From NCBI RefSeq assembly GCF_013416525.1, contig NZ_JACCEM010000005.1, positions 186,001 through 250,000 on the forward strand: 64,000 nucleotides of DNA, read 5' to 3'. The translations under genes and the position numbers were made by a program. Positions 1 through 8,363 of the stretch are shown here, one piece after another. The stretch's first letter is position 1. The number at the start of each line of letters is the position of its first letter. The notes under the pieces were generated by a model. That model was not told the origin of the DNA. It did not search any database and was given only the letters and a program-made list of their open reading frames with translations. The stretch comes from Parapusillimonas granuli. Its GTDB lineage: Bacteria > Pseudomonadota > Gammaproteobacteria > Burkholderiales > Burkholderiaceae_B.

Positions 1-678
1 GTCCGACGCCGGGATCAGCCCGGCACGGTTCGGCAGTGGGTCGATCAGAATCGCGGCGAGGTCGCGGCCGTGCAGGGAAATCAGCTCTTTCGCCTTGTCG
101 GGATCGTTGAAGGGCAGCACGATGACGTCTTCGATCACGCTCGCCGGCGTTCCCTTCGCATAAGGCACGGGGTTGGGCGTGTTTCCTCCCCACTGCTGGG
201 GACCGGGATCCAGGCTGATTTCCGCCGGGTCATAGCTGCCGTGGTAGGCGCCTTCCACCTTGGCGATCTTGGGGCGGCCGGTGTAGGCGCGAGCCGCCTT
301 GATGGCCATCATCACCGCTTCCGTGCCCGAATTCGTGAAGCGCACGGTATCCACGGAATCCAGGCGCCGGACCAGTTCCCGCGCCAATGAGATTTCGGAC
401 TCGGTCGGCATGCCAAAGCAAGTGCCCCGTTCCATCTGCTTCAGGACCGCCTGGTGGATGCCGGGATGCGCATGCCCATGGATCAGCGACGTATAGTTGT
501 TGATGCAGTCGATGCGCCTGTTGCCGTCCACGTCCCATACATGGCACCCTTTGCCATGCGAGGCATACAGCGGAAAAGGTTTTTCGAATACGGTCGTGCG
601 CGTATTGCCGCCGGGGAGATACTGTTTCGCTTCGGCATATAGCGCGTTTGATTTCGGATAAGTGCTTGCGTCGTACAT
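1..678 (-). CDS. Class-III PLP aminotransferase (glutamate-1-semialdehyde aminomutase-like), C-terminus outside window
   Basis: The first 226 residues of a fold-type I aminotransferase are present. The protein starts MYDASTYPKSNALYAEAKQY, followed by PGGNTR near residue 22. The cofactor-binding loop NSGTEAVMMAIKAARA lies near residue 117 and the EGAYHGSYD motif near 141. All match the glutamate-1-semialdehyde aminomutase branch of class III. The PLP lysine lies beyond the window edge. It is transcribed in the same direction as the dimethylformamidase-like gene, 20 bp downstream of it, so the two are probably one operon under the RpiR regulator. An amino-acid or amine substrate is likely, but the real substrate cannot be read from this fragment. 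Confidence 0.88.
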   Translation of the reverse strand, partial: MYDASTYPKSNALYAEAKQYLPGGNTRTTVFEKPFPLYASHGKGCHVWDVDGNRRIDCINNYTSLIHGHAHPGIHQAVLKQMERGTCFGMPTESEISLARELVRRLDSVDTVRFTNSGTEAVMMAIKAARAYTGRPKIAKVEGAYHGSYDPAEISLDPGPQQWGGNTPNPVPYAKGTPASVIEDVIVLPFNDPDKAKELISLHGRDLAAILIDPLPNRAGLIPASD

Positions 679-698
679 GGTTTGACTCTATTGCTGGT

Positions 699-2897
699 TC
701 AAGAGGGAGCTTGGTCGCCGTTGCGGCAAAAATGATGGACCACGTTTTCCAGAAGCCTGGAAATGGAGTTGTCGAAGCCGTTCCACGGCAGGCTGCCGCA
801 GAAAGTGATCGATCCCACGGAGAAGACCGCGCCTCCCTGGTCGTTTTCGAAGTACACGATTTCCGCGCGGACGAGAGACGCCGCCTTGTCGCCTTCTTTG
901 TAGGCCGGTGGAGCGATCAATTCTTCCAGCGTGGCGCCAAAGGTCGAAGAATGGCCCTCGGAGCGGCACAATACGGTGGCCTGAGGGGGCGTGCCCAACA
1001 GAAAATCGGCTCGGTCGAGCTCGAAGCCCGCCGCGCCGCCTCCCGAATAGCCGAAGTCTCCGATGCGCTCGTCGGATATTCCCGCGAACATCCAGGCGAA
1101 TCGCTGCTCATAAGATGCCTCCAGCCGCTTGTAGTAGGAGCCTTCGAACTTGCCTTGCGCGCTGAAGCCGACCCCCACCAGTTGCTGGGGCGCGCGTCCG
1201 TTGTTGCGCCAAAGCCCGCCGTAGCCCCCATCGAGGGCGTGGTAGTACTCGCCCGGCTGTGCGATCCATGAGCGGACCCCGGTTTCCGCGCGGCGAACTT
1301 CCAAGGTGCCGGGGACGGTTTCGCTCGCGGCGATGCGCCAATAGAAGCCGTTGCCGCCCAGGTAGGCCAGGCGTCCGCCGCCGTTCACATAGTCGCGGAA
1401 GGCGTTCAGCGTCGCCATGGATTGGTATTCGGGATGCGTGCCGGTCAAGACCGCCTGATAGGGCAGCAAGGCCCCTGCGCCTTCTTTTTCGAGTTCATGG
1501 TCGGTCAGGATGTCGAACTCGATGTCTTTCGCTTCCAGCCAGGCGACGATATGCATGTCCGCCGCAAAATGGCGCAGGCCCGAGCCCCGCTGGTCGGTAT
1601 AGGCGATGTAGGCCGGGCGCATGGTCAGAATGGGCCGCCGGGCGGTCGAGAACGTCACCCCGCTTCCGTCCGCATGGAGGTTGTAGCAGGACAGCCCGAA
1701 CTGTTTGTTTTCCGCCGGGTGGTGGGGGTATGTTCCCCATTGCGCCATGCGGGCCTTGAACGCTTCGTCGTAATTTTTTCTGTCGTAGTTGGCGTAGATT
1801 TGATAGGTATAGGTGGGGATGACGAGCGCGACCCGGGCCTGGGGCCGGCCCCGGCCGGGCACAATGAAAACCGGGATGATGTCCTCTGCGCCCGAGGCAT
1901 CGTTCGGGCGCTCCCTCAGGCGTATGCCGTATACGCCGCTGCGCATGTCGCCGGGCACCACGAATTCGAAGTCCGTCGTCCAGCCGCAATCGTACAAATC
2001 GTCTTCGTGAAAATGGACGGCAGCATAGTCGTCCGGGCGCTGCTTCCAGTCCATGCCGGCTCCCGTCCAGAAGGGGCCGCGGACGGCCCGGGTGGGAAGA
2101 TTGAGCAGGCTGCCATGGAACTTGAAGGGGCCTCGGTCGGAGATGGCCAAGGAGCCGATGTCCCGGCTGAAGTCCCACCACGCCAGCAATTCGGGATGGC
2201 GATAGGCATGGGGCATCAGGATTGCGCGATCGGTGTGCGCGCCTTGAAGGAAAAAAGGATGCTCGATGCGGCCATTGAAATAGTTATGGAAGCCGTTTTC
2301 CGGGTTGCCTGGTTCCGCGGCGAACACCACTCTCGTTACGTGGCCAATGGGCCGGGGCAATGGCATCGACGCGGTGCAGGCAGGCAAGGCGGCTCCGTCC
2401 GGCGGGATCGGGGTCTGCATGACCACAAGGCGGTCCCCATCGCCGACGAGGCGCAGCTCGTACCAATGCCTTTCGTGCAGCACTGCGGAAAGCTCGCAGC
2501 GCGCGGCGCCGATCCGCACACAAATGCCGTTGCGGCGCACGGCGACGGACAGGGCCTGGTCCGCCTGAATGCTGAGCGCCACTTGCTCGCCGTCATTCAG
2601 GAGCCACGGCTGTACCCTCACGCAAGCCGTCCATTGGCCCTCAAGCCGCAAGCCGGCCGTGGAAGCGATGCCACAGGAGCCGGCGCGGATTTCCTGCTTG
2701 ACGGATGCATAGGCGCCCGCGAAGGACGAAGGCAGTTCTTCGAGGACGACTCCGGGGCCTTCGGGGTTGGGGTCGGCGCTGTGAATGCGCACGAGATCCG
2801 CGTGATAGGGCGCGGGCAAGGCGCTGGAAACCTTGACGCCGATCTTTTCCCCGGGGCGGGCTGAAAACCTGTCCGTATATCCTACAAGTGAAATCAT
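699..2897 (-). CDS. N,N-dimethylformamidase beta-subunit-like protein
   Basis: A 732-residue protein resembling the large subunit of N,N-dimethylformamidase. The N-terminal half is a beta-rich lectin-like region with WWDFSRDI and GPFWTGAGMDW segments. The C-terminal half is a glutamine-amidotransferase-like fold with LTGTHPEY, NGGGRLAYLGGNGFYW and CGSLPWNGFDN. I chose the ATG at 2897 because GGAGGGA precedes it at good spacing; an upstream ATG at 2993 lacks this and adds an atypical leader. The family hydrolyses formamide or related C-N bonds. The small alpha subunit of the characterised enzyme is not encoded beside it in the window. Context with an aminotransferase and an RpiR regulator suggests catabolism of an amide, but the substrate is unknown. 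Confidence 0.85.
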   Translation of the reverse strand: MISLVGYTDRFSARPGEKIGVKVSSALPAPYHADLVRIHSADPNPEGPGVVLEELPSSFAGAYASVKQEIRAGSCGIASTAGLRLEGQWTACVRVQPWLLNDGEQVALSIQADQALSVAVRRNGICVRIGAARCELSAVLHERHWYELRLVGDGDRLVVMQTPIPPDGAALPACTASMPLPRPIGHVTRVVFAAEPGNPENGFHNYFNGRIEHPFFLQGAHTDRAILMPHAYRHPELLAWWDFSRDIGSLAISDRGPFKFHGSLLNLPTRAVRGPFWTGAGMDWKQRPDDYAAVHFHEDDLYDCGWTTDFEFVVPGDMRSGVYGIRLRERPNDASGAEDIIPVFIVPGRGRPQARVALVIPTYTYQIYANYDRKNYDEAFKARMAQWGTYPHHPAENKQFGLSCYNLHADGSGVTFSTARRPILTMRPAYIAYTDQRGSGLRHFAADMHIVAWLEAKDIEFDILTDHELEKEGAGALLPYQAVLTGTHPEYQSMATLNAFRDYVNGGGRLAYLGGNGFYWRIAASETVPGTLEVRRAETGVRSWIAQPGEYYHALDGGYGGLWRNNGRAPQQLVGVGFSAQGKFEGSYYKRLEASYEQRFAWMFAGISDERIGDFGYSGGGAAGFELDRADFLLGTPPQATVLCRSEGHSSTFGATLEELIAPPAYKEGDKAASLVRAEIVYFENDQGGAVFSVGSITFCGSLPWNGFDNSISRLLENVVHHFCRNGDQAPS

Positions 2898-2956
2898 CGC
2901 GGCTCGTCCCTCCAGGCGCATGTCGTTATGAAGAATTCCAGGAATGGTAAATTGAA

Positions 2957-2983
2957 TACTCCAAACAAAGAAGTTTTGGAGTA
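2957..2983. promoter_or_regulatory. Perfect inverted repeat, probable RpiR operator
   Basis: TACTCCAAA-N9-TTTGGAGTA, perfect 9-bp arms, lies between the divergent dimethylformamidase-like gene and the RpiR-type regulator gene. Position and symmetry fit an operator read by the adjacent regulator. No other function is evident. Confidence 0.6.
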
Positions 2984-3041
2984 AAAAATCCATTTCTAAA
3001 TCAGCGGGTTGCGCATGCGAGCCGTGGCAAAGTGAAAGGCT

Positions 3042-3905
3042 ATGAAGATGAAACCGTTATCGGTGCAGGAACAGCTGCGCCGTCGATATGAAAACCTTTC
3101 CCGCACTTTGCGGCGAACGGCCAGCTGGATTCTCGCCAATCCCGCCGAAGTGGCCACCCGCCCTTTGAACGAGCTTTCCACCTTGTCGGGGCATTCCAGC
3201 GCCTCGTTCATCCGCCTGGCGCAAGAACTGGGCTACGACGGATGGAAGGGCCTGCGGGAGGGATTTGCGCAGGTGTTGCGCGACGGTGCGGGCGAGTCGA
3301 TGTTCGCCGAACGCTTGACCACCTTCAATTACCTGGCATCGCCCCAAGCAATGCTGCGCACGGAATTGAAGAATGTGCAGCGCTGCTACACACCCGAGAA
3401 CGCTGAAGTCATCGATGAGACCGTCGAGCGCATGGTAGGGGCGCAGCGGATCGCGCTGATCGGCCGGAGGTCCTGTACGCCGGTTGTCACCTGGCTGCAC
3501 TACCTGCTTCGAATCACCTGCCCGGGCGCGATCCTGGCGGATGACCGGGGCGGGGCCTTCGGCCTGGACCTGCTGGGCCTCGGCAAGGACGATATCGTGA
3601 TTTCCGCGTCCTTCAGTCCATGCAGCCGGGAAACCGTCAGCGCGACGCGGCGGGCATCGAAGGCGGGCGCCTGGACGCTGGGAATCGTCGATGCGCCGCT
3701 CAGCGCCTTGGCGCGGGTGACGGACAGGCGATTGCTGGTCGGCAAAGAGTCGGACGCTTTCTTCGATTCCATGGTGGGCGCCATGGCGGCCGTACAGTGG
3801 CTGGCTTCGGCGTGGACTTCGCGTATGGGCGCCGGCGCGTTGCAAAGGGCCAGGGAGTATCAAAGGCTGATGGTGGAGACGGGAGCTTTCGAGCCGGACG
3901 AGTAA
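3042..3905 (+). CDS. MurR/RpiR family transcriptional regulator
   Basis: A 287-residue regulator. Residues 1-77 form the RpiR-type helix-turn-helix, with ELSTLSGHSSASFIRLAQEL as the recognition part. Residues about 120-255 form a SIS sugar-phosphate-binding domain containing IALIGRRSC and DIVISASFSPCSRETV. RpiR proteins normally sense phosphosugars, but many sit beside amide or amino-acid catabolic genes. It is divergent from the dimethylformamidase-like operon, with a perfect inverted repeat between them, so it most likely controls that operon. The ATG at 3042 gives MKMKPLSVQEQLRRRYENL, a normal family start. Confidence 0.9.
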   Translation: MKMKPLSVQEQLRRRYENLSRTLRRTASWILANPAEVATRPLNELSTLSGHSSASFIRLAQELGYDGWKGLREGFAQVLRDGAGESMFAERLTTFNYLASPQAMLRTELKNVQRCYTPENAEVIDETVERMVGAQRIALIGRRSCTPVVTWLHYLLRITCPGAILADDRGGAFGLDLLGLGKDDIVISASFSPCSRETVSATRRASKAGAWTLGIVDAPLSALARVTDRRLLVGKESDAFFDSMVGAMAAVQWLASAWTSRMGAGALQRAREYQRLMVETGAFEPDE

Positions 3906-4151
3906 TGTTCACGGCCGCGGCGGTGGGCGCCGGCTCACTGCTTCTTGACCGAAAAACCGCAATGAAATACGTTGAAATCACCTCGTTGCGCCGTCCTTTG
4001 ACCTAAATCACGCATCCCGCGAAACAGGCACGGCGGGTTGTCCGCGAGTGGCTAGACTCGAAGCCGTCAGACGCTGCATCGGCGTTTTGCGCCCGCCGCG
4101 TTTCGTTGCTTCGCGCTGTCAATACAGCCGCTTACCATAGGGAACTCATTC

Positions 4152-4718
4152 ATGAAAAAAGCACTGTTCGCCGCCGCCATCCTGGCGGCTTCCGGCCTGG
4201 CCCATGCACAGGAAGCCATCTACGACGTCGAGCCCACGCACGCCTTCGTTCACTTCGAAGTCCTGCATTCCGGCACCTCCACCAACCGAGGGCGTTTCGA
4301 TACGGTCGAGGGCACGGTGACGCTGGACAAGGCCGGGCGGAAAGGCAAGGTCGACGTCGTGGTACGCCCGGGCTCGGTCAACACGGGCATAGAGTCCTAC
4401 AACGACCACCTGCGCAATGCGGATTTCCTCAATGTCCCGGTGTATCCGACGGCCCGGTTCGTGGGCGACGGCTTCATATTTGAAGACGGGCGGGTCAAGT
4501 CGGTCTCGGGCATGCTGACGCTGCTGGGCAAGACGCAGCCGGTTACGCTGAACGCCTTGCGTTTCAACTGCTATGACAACCCGCGCGCGAAAAAGGAAGC
4601 TTGCGGGGGCGACTTCGAAACCATGCTCAAGCGCAGCGATTTCGGCATGACGTTCGGGCTGCCCGGCATTCCCGACGAAGTCCGCATCCTGATACAGATA
4701 GAGGCTTTGAAGCGCTGA
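4152..4718 (+). CDS. YceI family periplasmic lipid-binding protein
   Basis: A 188-residue protein with a clear signal peptide (MKKALFAAAILAASGLAHA, cleavage after AHA). It is followed by the YceI lipocalin-like barrel: DVEPTHAFVHFEVLHSGTS, a GTVTLD strand, and VKSVSGMLTLLGKTQPVTL. YceI proteins bind polyisoprenoid or similar amphiphiles in the periplasm. A pair of cysteines (NCYDN and EACGG) could form the disulfide seen in many Burkholderiales homologues. It stands alone, convergent with the next gene. About 246 bp precede it; I could not pick out a convincing promoter there. Confidence 0.93.
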   Translation: MKKALFAAAILAASGLAHAQEAIYDVEPTHAFVHFEVLHSGTSTNRGRFDTVEGTVTLDKAGRKGKVDVVVRPGSVNTGIESYNDHLRNADFLNVPVYPTARFVGDGFIFEDGRVKSVSGMLTLLGKTQPVTLNALRFNCYDNPRAKKEACGGDFETMLKRSDFGMTFGLPGIPDEVRILIQIEALKR

Positions 4719-4766
4719 GGGCCGCTGCGGAACGCCCGGCCGCCATGCCGCTGCGCAGCCCGTTCG

Positions 4767-5762
4767 TCATTGCTTGATGTTGTCCATGCCGGCGACCAGT
4801 GCGCGCTGGGTCTCGATTTCCTCTTTCAGGAAGGCCGTGAAATCCTGTATGGAATTCGGCTTGAACTGGTCGACTCCCAATGAGTTCAGGCGTTCGCTGA
4901 CGGAGGGATTCCGCATGGCCTGGTTCACGGCCTGATTGAGCTTTTCCGCGACGTCCCGGGGCGTTCCGGCCGGCGCGAAAAGCCCCAGCCATGAGCTGAA
5001 CTCATAGCCCGGCACGCCGGCGCCATCGACGGTGGGCACGCCGGGCAGGGAGGCGAGCGGCGCCTTGGCGCTTACCGCCAGCGCCCGCAGCGTGCCCGAC
5101 TGCACTTTGGTGACGGCCGACCCGGCGCCGGAGAACATCATTTCGACATGGCCGCCGGCCACGTCGGTTTCGGCCAGGCTGCTCCCCTTGTACGGCACGT
5201 GCCGAAGCGAGATCCGGCTCATTTTGGCGAGGTGCTCCATGGCCAGGTGGTTGCTGGAGCCGATGCCGCCGGAGCCGTAGGTGAGCGCGCCCGGCTGGGC
5301 CTTCGCGGCCTGGATGATGTCCTGCAAAGACTTATAGGGCGAGTTGACGGGCACCACCAGCACATTGGGAAGCGTCGCCACCTTGATGATGGGGCTGAAG
5401 TCCTTCAGGGAATCGTAGGGGGCGTCCTTGAGCAGCAAGGGGTTGGTGACGTGCCCGGGCGCGGCAAGCAGCAGCGTGGAGCCGTCGTTTCGCGCGCGCG
5501 CCACGCTGACCGTGCCGATGACGCCGTTGGCGCCGGCCTTGTTTTCGACGATGAAGCTGCGGCCCAAGTCTTTGGACAGCTGCTCGGCCAGTACGCGGCC
5601 GATGACGTCGGTATAGCCGCCGGCGGAAAACGCCACGATGATGCGCGTGGGGCCTTTGGCCGCGTCGGTGTCGGCCCAGGAAGGCTGGATGGCGAAAGGC
5701 AGCGCCAGGCCAAGCGCGGCGCCGAACTTCAGTAAGGCTCTTTTTCCGTTTGAACGGTTCAT
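4767..5762 (-). CDS. Bug-family tripartite tricarboxylate transporter substrate-binding protein
   Basis: A 331-residue periplasmic binding protein with a signal peptide ending near QPSWA. Hallmarks of the Bug family are present: RIIVAFSAGGYTDVIGRVLA, VENKAGANGVIGTVSVARA, and YGSGGIGSSNHLAMEHL with HVPYKGSSLAETDV. Bug proteins capture carboxylated solutes, often for a TctAB membrane pair encoded elsewhere; no TctAB is seen here. It lies 12 bp downstream of the P5C dehydrogenase gene on the same strand, so both are probably co-transcribed and the ligand is likely an amino acid or carboxylate fed into that dehydrogenase. Confidence 0.95.
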   Translation of the reverse strand: MNRSNGKRALLKFGAALGLALPFAIQPSWADTDAAKGPTRIIVAFSAGGYTDVIGRVLAEQLSKDLGRSFIVENKAGANGVIGTVSVARARNDGSTLLLAAPGHVTNPLLLKDAPYDSLKDFSPIIKVATLPNVLVVPVNSPYKSLQDIIQAAKAQPGALTYGSGGIGSSNHLAMEHLAKMSRISLRHVPYKGSSLAETDVAGGHVEMMFSGAGSAVTKVQSGTLRALAVSAKAPLASLPGVPTVDGAGVPGYEFSSWLGLFAPAGTPRDVAEKLNQAVNQAMRNPSVSERLNSLGVDQFKPNSIQDFTAFLKEEIETQRALVAGMDNIKQ

Positions 5763-5774
5763 GGTGTTTCCTCC

Positions 5775-7421
5775 TTATTCCATGTGGGGATAGCGGTAGT
5801 GCGTGGCGGGCAGGAAGGCTTCCTTGACGGTGCGCGGCGATACCCAGCGCAGCAGGTTCAAGGCGGAGCCGGCCTTGTCGTTGGTGCCGCTGCGGCGTGC
5901 GCCCCCGAAAGGCTGCTGGCCGACGACGGCGCCCGTCGGCTTGTCATTGATGTAGAAATTGCCCGCGGCATGGCGCAAGGCGCCGTTCGCTTCCTGGACG
6001 GCCTGGCGGTCACGCGCAAAGACCGCGCCGGTCAGGGCGTAGGGGCTGGTGGTGTCGACGAGCCGAAGGACGTCCGCCCAGCGGGCGTCTTCGTAGACGT
6101 AGACTGAGAGCACCGGGCCGAAGATTTCCTCTTGCATCAACGCGTGGCCGGGGTCTTCCACTTGCACGACGGTGGGCGGGACGAAGTAGCCCGCGCTTGC
6201 GTCGGCCTGGCCGCCGGCCAGGATCCTGGCACCTGCGCCCTGCCGCGCCAGGTCGATGTAGCGCGCAATGCGGCGGAACGCCTTGTCGTCGATGACGGCG
6301 CCCATGAAGTTGGACAGGTCGAGCACGTTGCCCATCTTGATGCCGGCCACGTCTTCCAGCAGGCGCTGCCGCAATGCCGGCCAGAGCGATGCGGGAATGT
6401 AGGCGCGCGACGCGGCGCTGCACTTCTGGCCCTGGTATTCGAAGGCGCCCCGCAGCAGCGCCACGGCCAGCGCTTCGACGTCCGCCGAAGCGTGCGCGAG
6501 AACGAAATCCTTGCCGCCGGTTTCTCCCACCAGGCGGGGATAGCTTTTGTATGACTTCAGGTTCTGGGCGGCCTTGAGCCATAGCTCGTCGAAAACGGTG
6601 GTGGAGCCGGTGAAGTGCAGGCCGGCGAAGTCGGGGTGGCCGAAGACGCGCGCGCTGATCTCCGACGAGTTCCCGGGCACGAAATTGATGACGCCTTGCG
6701 GCAGCCCGGCTTCTTCGAGCAGCCGCAGGAACAGATAGTTGCTGAGCGCCGCGGTGGCGGCGGGCTTCCAGATGACGGTGTTGCCCATCAGCGCCGGCGC
6801 CGTCGCAAGATTGCCGCCGATCGCCGTGAAGTTGAACGGCGTGACCGCATACACGAAGCCTTCAAGCGGACGGTAGTCGGTCAGGTTGCGCATGCCCCTC
6901 GACGAATTGGGCTGCTGGGCCGCGATTTCCTGCGCGAACTGGACATTGAAGCGCAGGAAATCGATGAGTTCGCAAGCCGAGTCGATTTCCGCCTGCTGCG
7001 CGGTTTTGCTCTGGCCCAGCATGGTCGCGGCGTTCAGGCGCTGCCGGTATTTGTCGGCCAGCAGGTCCGCCGCCTTCAGAAACACCGCAGAGCGGTCCTG
7101 CAGAGACCAGCGCGACCATTCTTGGCGGGCTTTCATGGCCGCTTCGATGGCGAGCTCGATGTCCTTGCCTTCCGCTTGGCTGACCGTTGCCAGCTTGTGT
7201 CCATGGTCGTGCGGCGCAGCGAGGTCGACCCGCGCGCGGGTGTCGATGTGATCACCGCCGATGACGAGCGGGATGCTTGCTGCGCTTTGGCTCTGGGATT
7301 CGAGTTCGCGCTGCAGGGCCGCGCGTTCGGGCGAACCTGGGGCATAGCCCAGGACGGGTTCATTTTGCGCTTTCAGGACGGGCCCGATGGCGCTGTCGAA
7401 AAGGGGGGCGCTGCTGCTCAT
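5775..7421 (-). CDS. pruA: L-glutamate gamma-semialdehyde (1-pyrroline-5-carboxylate) dehydrogenase
   Basis: A 548-residue stand-alone P5C dehydrogenase. NEPVLGYAPGSPERAAL near the N-terminus is the family signature. VTPFNFTAIGGNLATAPALMG is the cofactor-binding region. LVGETGGKDF carries the catalytic Glu and GQKCSAASRAYIP the catalytic Cys. It oxidises glutamate semialdehyde to glutamate in proline, hydroxyproline or ornithine breakdown. ATG at 7421 is chosen; an in-frame GTG at 7439 would add six residues, and neither has a good ribosome site. It is divergent from a GntR regulator gene, with a palindrome between them. Confidence 0.93.
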   Translation of the reverse strand: MSSSAPLFDSAIGPVLKAQNEPVLGYAPGSPERAALQRELESQSQSAASIPLVIGGDHIDTRARVDLAAPHDHGHKLATVSQAEGKDIELAIEAAMKARQEWSRWSLQDRSAVFLKAADLLADKYRQRLNAATMLGQSKTAQQAEIDSACELIDFLRFNVQFAQEIAAQQPNSSRGMRNLTDYRPLEGFVYAVTPFNFTAIGGNLATAPALMGNTVIWKPAATAALSNYLFLRLLEEAGLPQGVINFVPGNSSEISARVFGHPDFAGLHFTGSTTVFDELWLKAAQNLKSYKSYPRLVGETGGKDFVLAHASADVEALAVALLRGAFEYQGQKCSAASRAYIPASLWPALRQRLLEDVAGIKMGNVLDLSNFMGAVIDDKAFRRIARYIDLARQGAGARILAGGQADASAGYFVPPTVVQVEDPGHALMQEEIFGPVLSVYVYEDARWADVLRLVDTTSPYALTGAVFARDRQAVQEANGALRHAAGNFYINDKPTGAVVGQQPFGGARRSGTNDKAGSALNLLRWVSPRTVKEAFLPATHYRYPHME

Positions 7422-7524
7422 TGCTGGATGGGGGCTCACTGGCGAAGGTTGATGGGGAACCGTGCGGCACGCGACTGCAGGATTCGATGCCGGCGTATCG
7501 CGTGGTATCAGATATTATTTTGCG

Positions 7525-7540
7525 AAATAGTATACGATTT
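7525..7540. promoter_or_regulatory. GTATAC-centred palindrome, probable GntR operator
   Basis: AAATAGTATACGATTT has 7 of 8 symmetric pairs around GTATAC, the type of site bound by FCD-class GntR regulators. It lies in the A/T-rich gap between the P5C dehydrogenase gene and the adjacent gntR gene, so it probably controls one or both. Confidence 0.5.
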
Positions 7541-7651
7541 TATTGGACGTAATAAGTTGGTGTTTACGCTGATACAGCTGTGCGCGCTTCCCGGAGGGTA
7601 TAGTACGGTCGTGTTGCCGGCATGCCGGCTCGTCAGGGATTGGGCTGTTTT

Positions 7652-8317
7652 ATGATGAATGCTGCCACTAAGAAGACCACGGCGACGGATCGGGTATACC
7701 TGGAACTGCGCAAGCGGATCCTGGACGGCGCGCTGGCGGAAGGCTCGCCGATACGGCAGGACGACATCGCCGCCGAACTCGGGGTCAGCAAGATACCGGT
7801 GCGCGAAGCGCTCATGCGGCTGCAGTCGGAAGGGCTGGTGTCCTTCACGCCCAATGCGGGCGCCACGGTCACGGTGTTGACGGTGGCGGATTACGTGGAA
7901 ATGCTCGACATGCGCATCGCGATCGAATGCCGGGCCCTGGAGCTCGCGGTGCCCAACATGGCGGCGTCGGACATCGCCCACGCGCGGGCGCTGCTGGACG
8001 CCTACCACGCCGCCATCACCGAAGAAGGCTGGAGCGAACTGAACGCGCGCTTTCACGAATGCCTGTATGCGCCCGCGAATCGGCCCCGCCTGGTCGCGCT
8101 GATCAAGTCGGTGCAGGACCAGATGGGCAAGATCATGCGCCAGCGCGTCAGCGCGGTGGCGGGCCACGAACGCTCGCATCGCGACCACGTGAAGATCCTG
8201 GACGCCTGTGAGCGCGGAGACGTCGACGAGGCCGTGGCGCTGCTGCGGCGGCACATCGAGCATACCCAGCGCGAGGTCCAGGCTTATTTCCGGCGCAAGT
8301 CCGCCGGCAAGGCATGA
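7652..8317 (+). CDS. GntR family regulator (FCD subfamily)
   Basis: A regulator of about 221 residues. The winged helix occupies the first 75 residues (RVYLELRKRILDGALAEGSP, then AAELGVSKIPVREALMRL). An FCD ligand domain follows, with metal-binding acidic and histidine residues in MLDMRIAIECRALEL, FHECLY and HRDHVKILDACERGD. The ATG at 7652 (or 7655) is preferred over 7622, because the latter adds residues ahead of the usual MNAATKKTTATDRVY start. It is divergent from the P5C dehydrogenase/Bug pair and is the likely local regulator. The ligand is probably an amino acid or organic acid of that pathway. Confidence 0.92.
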   Translation: MMNAATKKTTATDRVYLELRKRILDGALAEGSPIRQDDIAAELGVSKIPVREALMRLQSEGLVSFTPNAGATVTVLTVADYVEMLDMRIAIECRALELAVPNMAASDIAHARALLDAYHAAITEEGWSELNARFHECLYAPANRPRLVALIKSVQDQMGKIMRQRVSAVAGHERSHRDHVKILDACERGDVDEAVALLRRHIEHTQREVQAYFRRKSAGKA

Positions 8318-8363
8318 AGGCGCGCTTGCGCCGGCATCGCGGCCGGAGCGGCCCCATGGCGGG

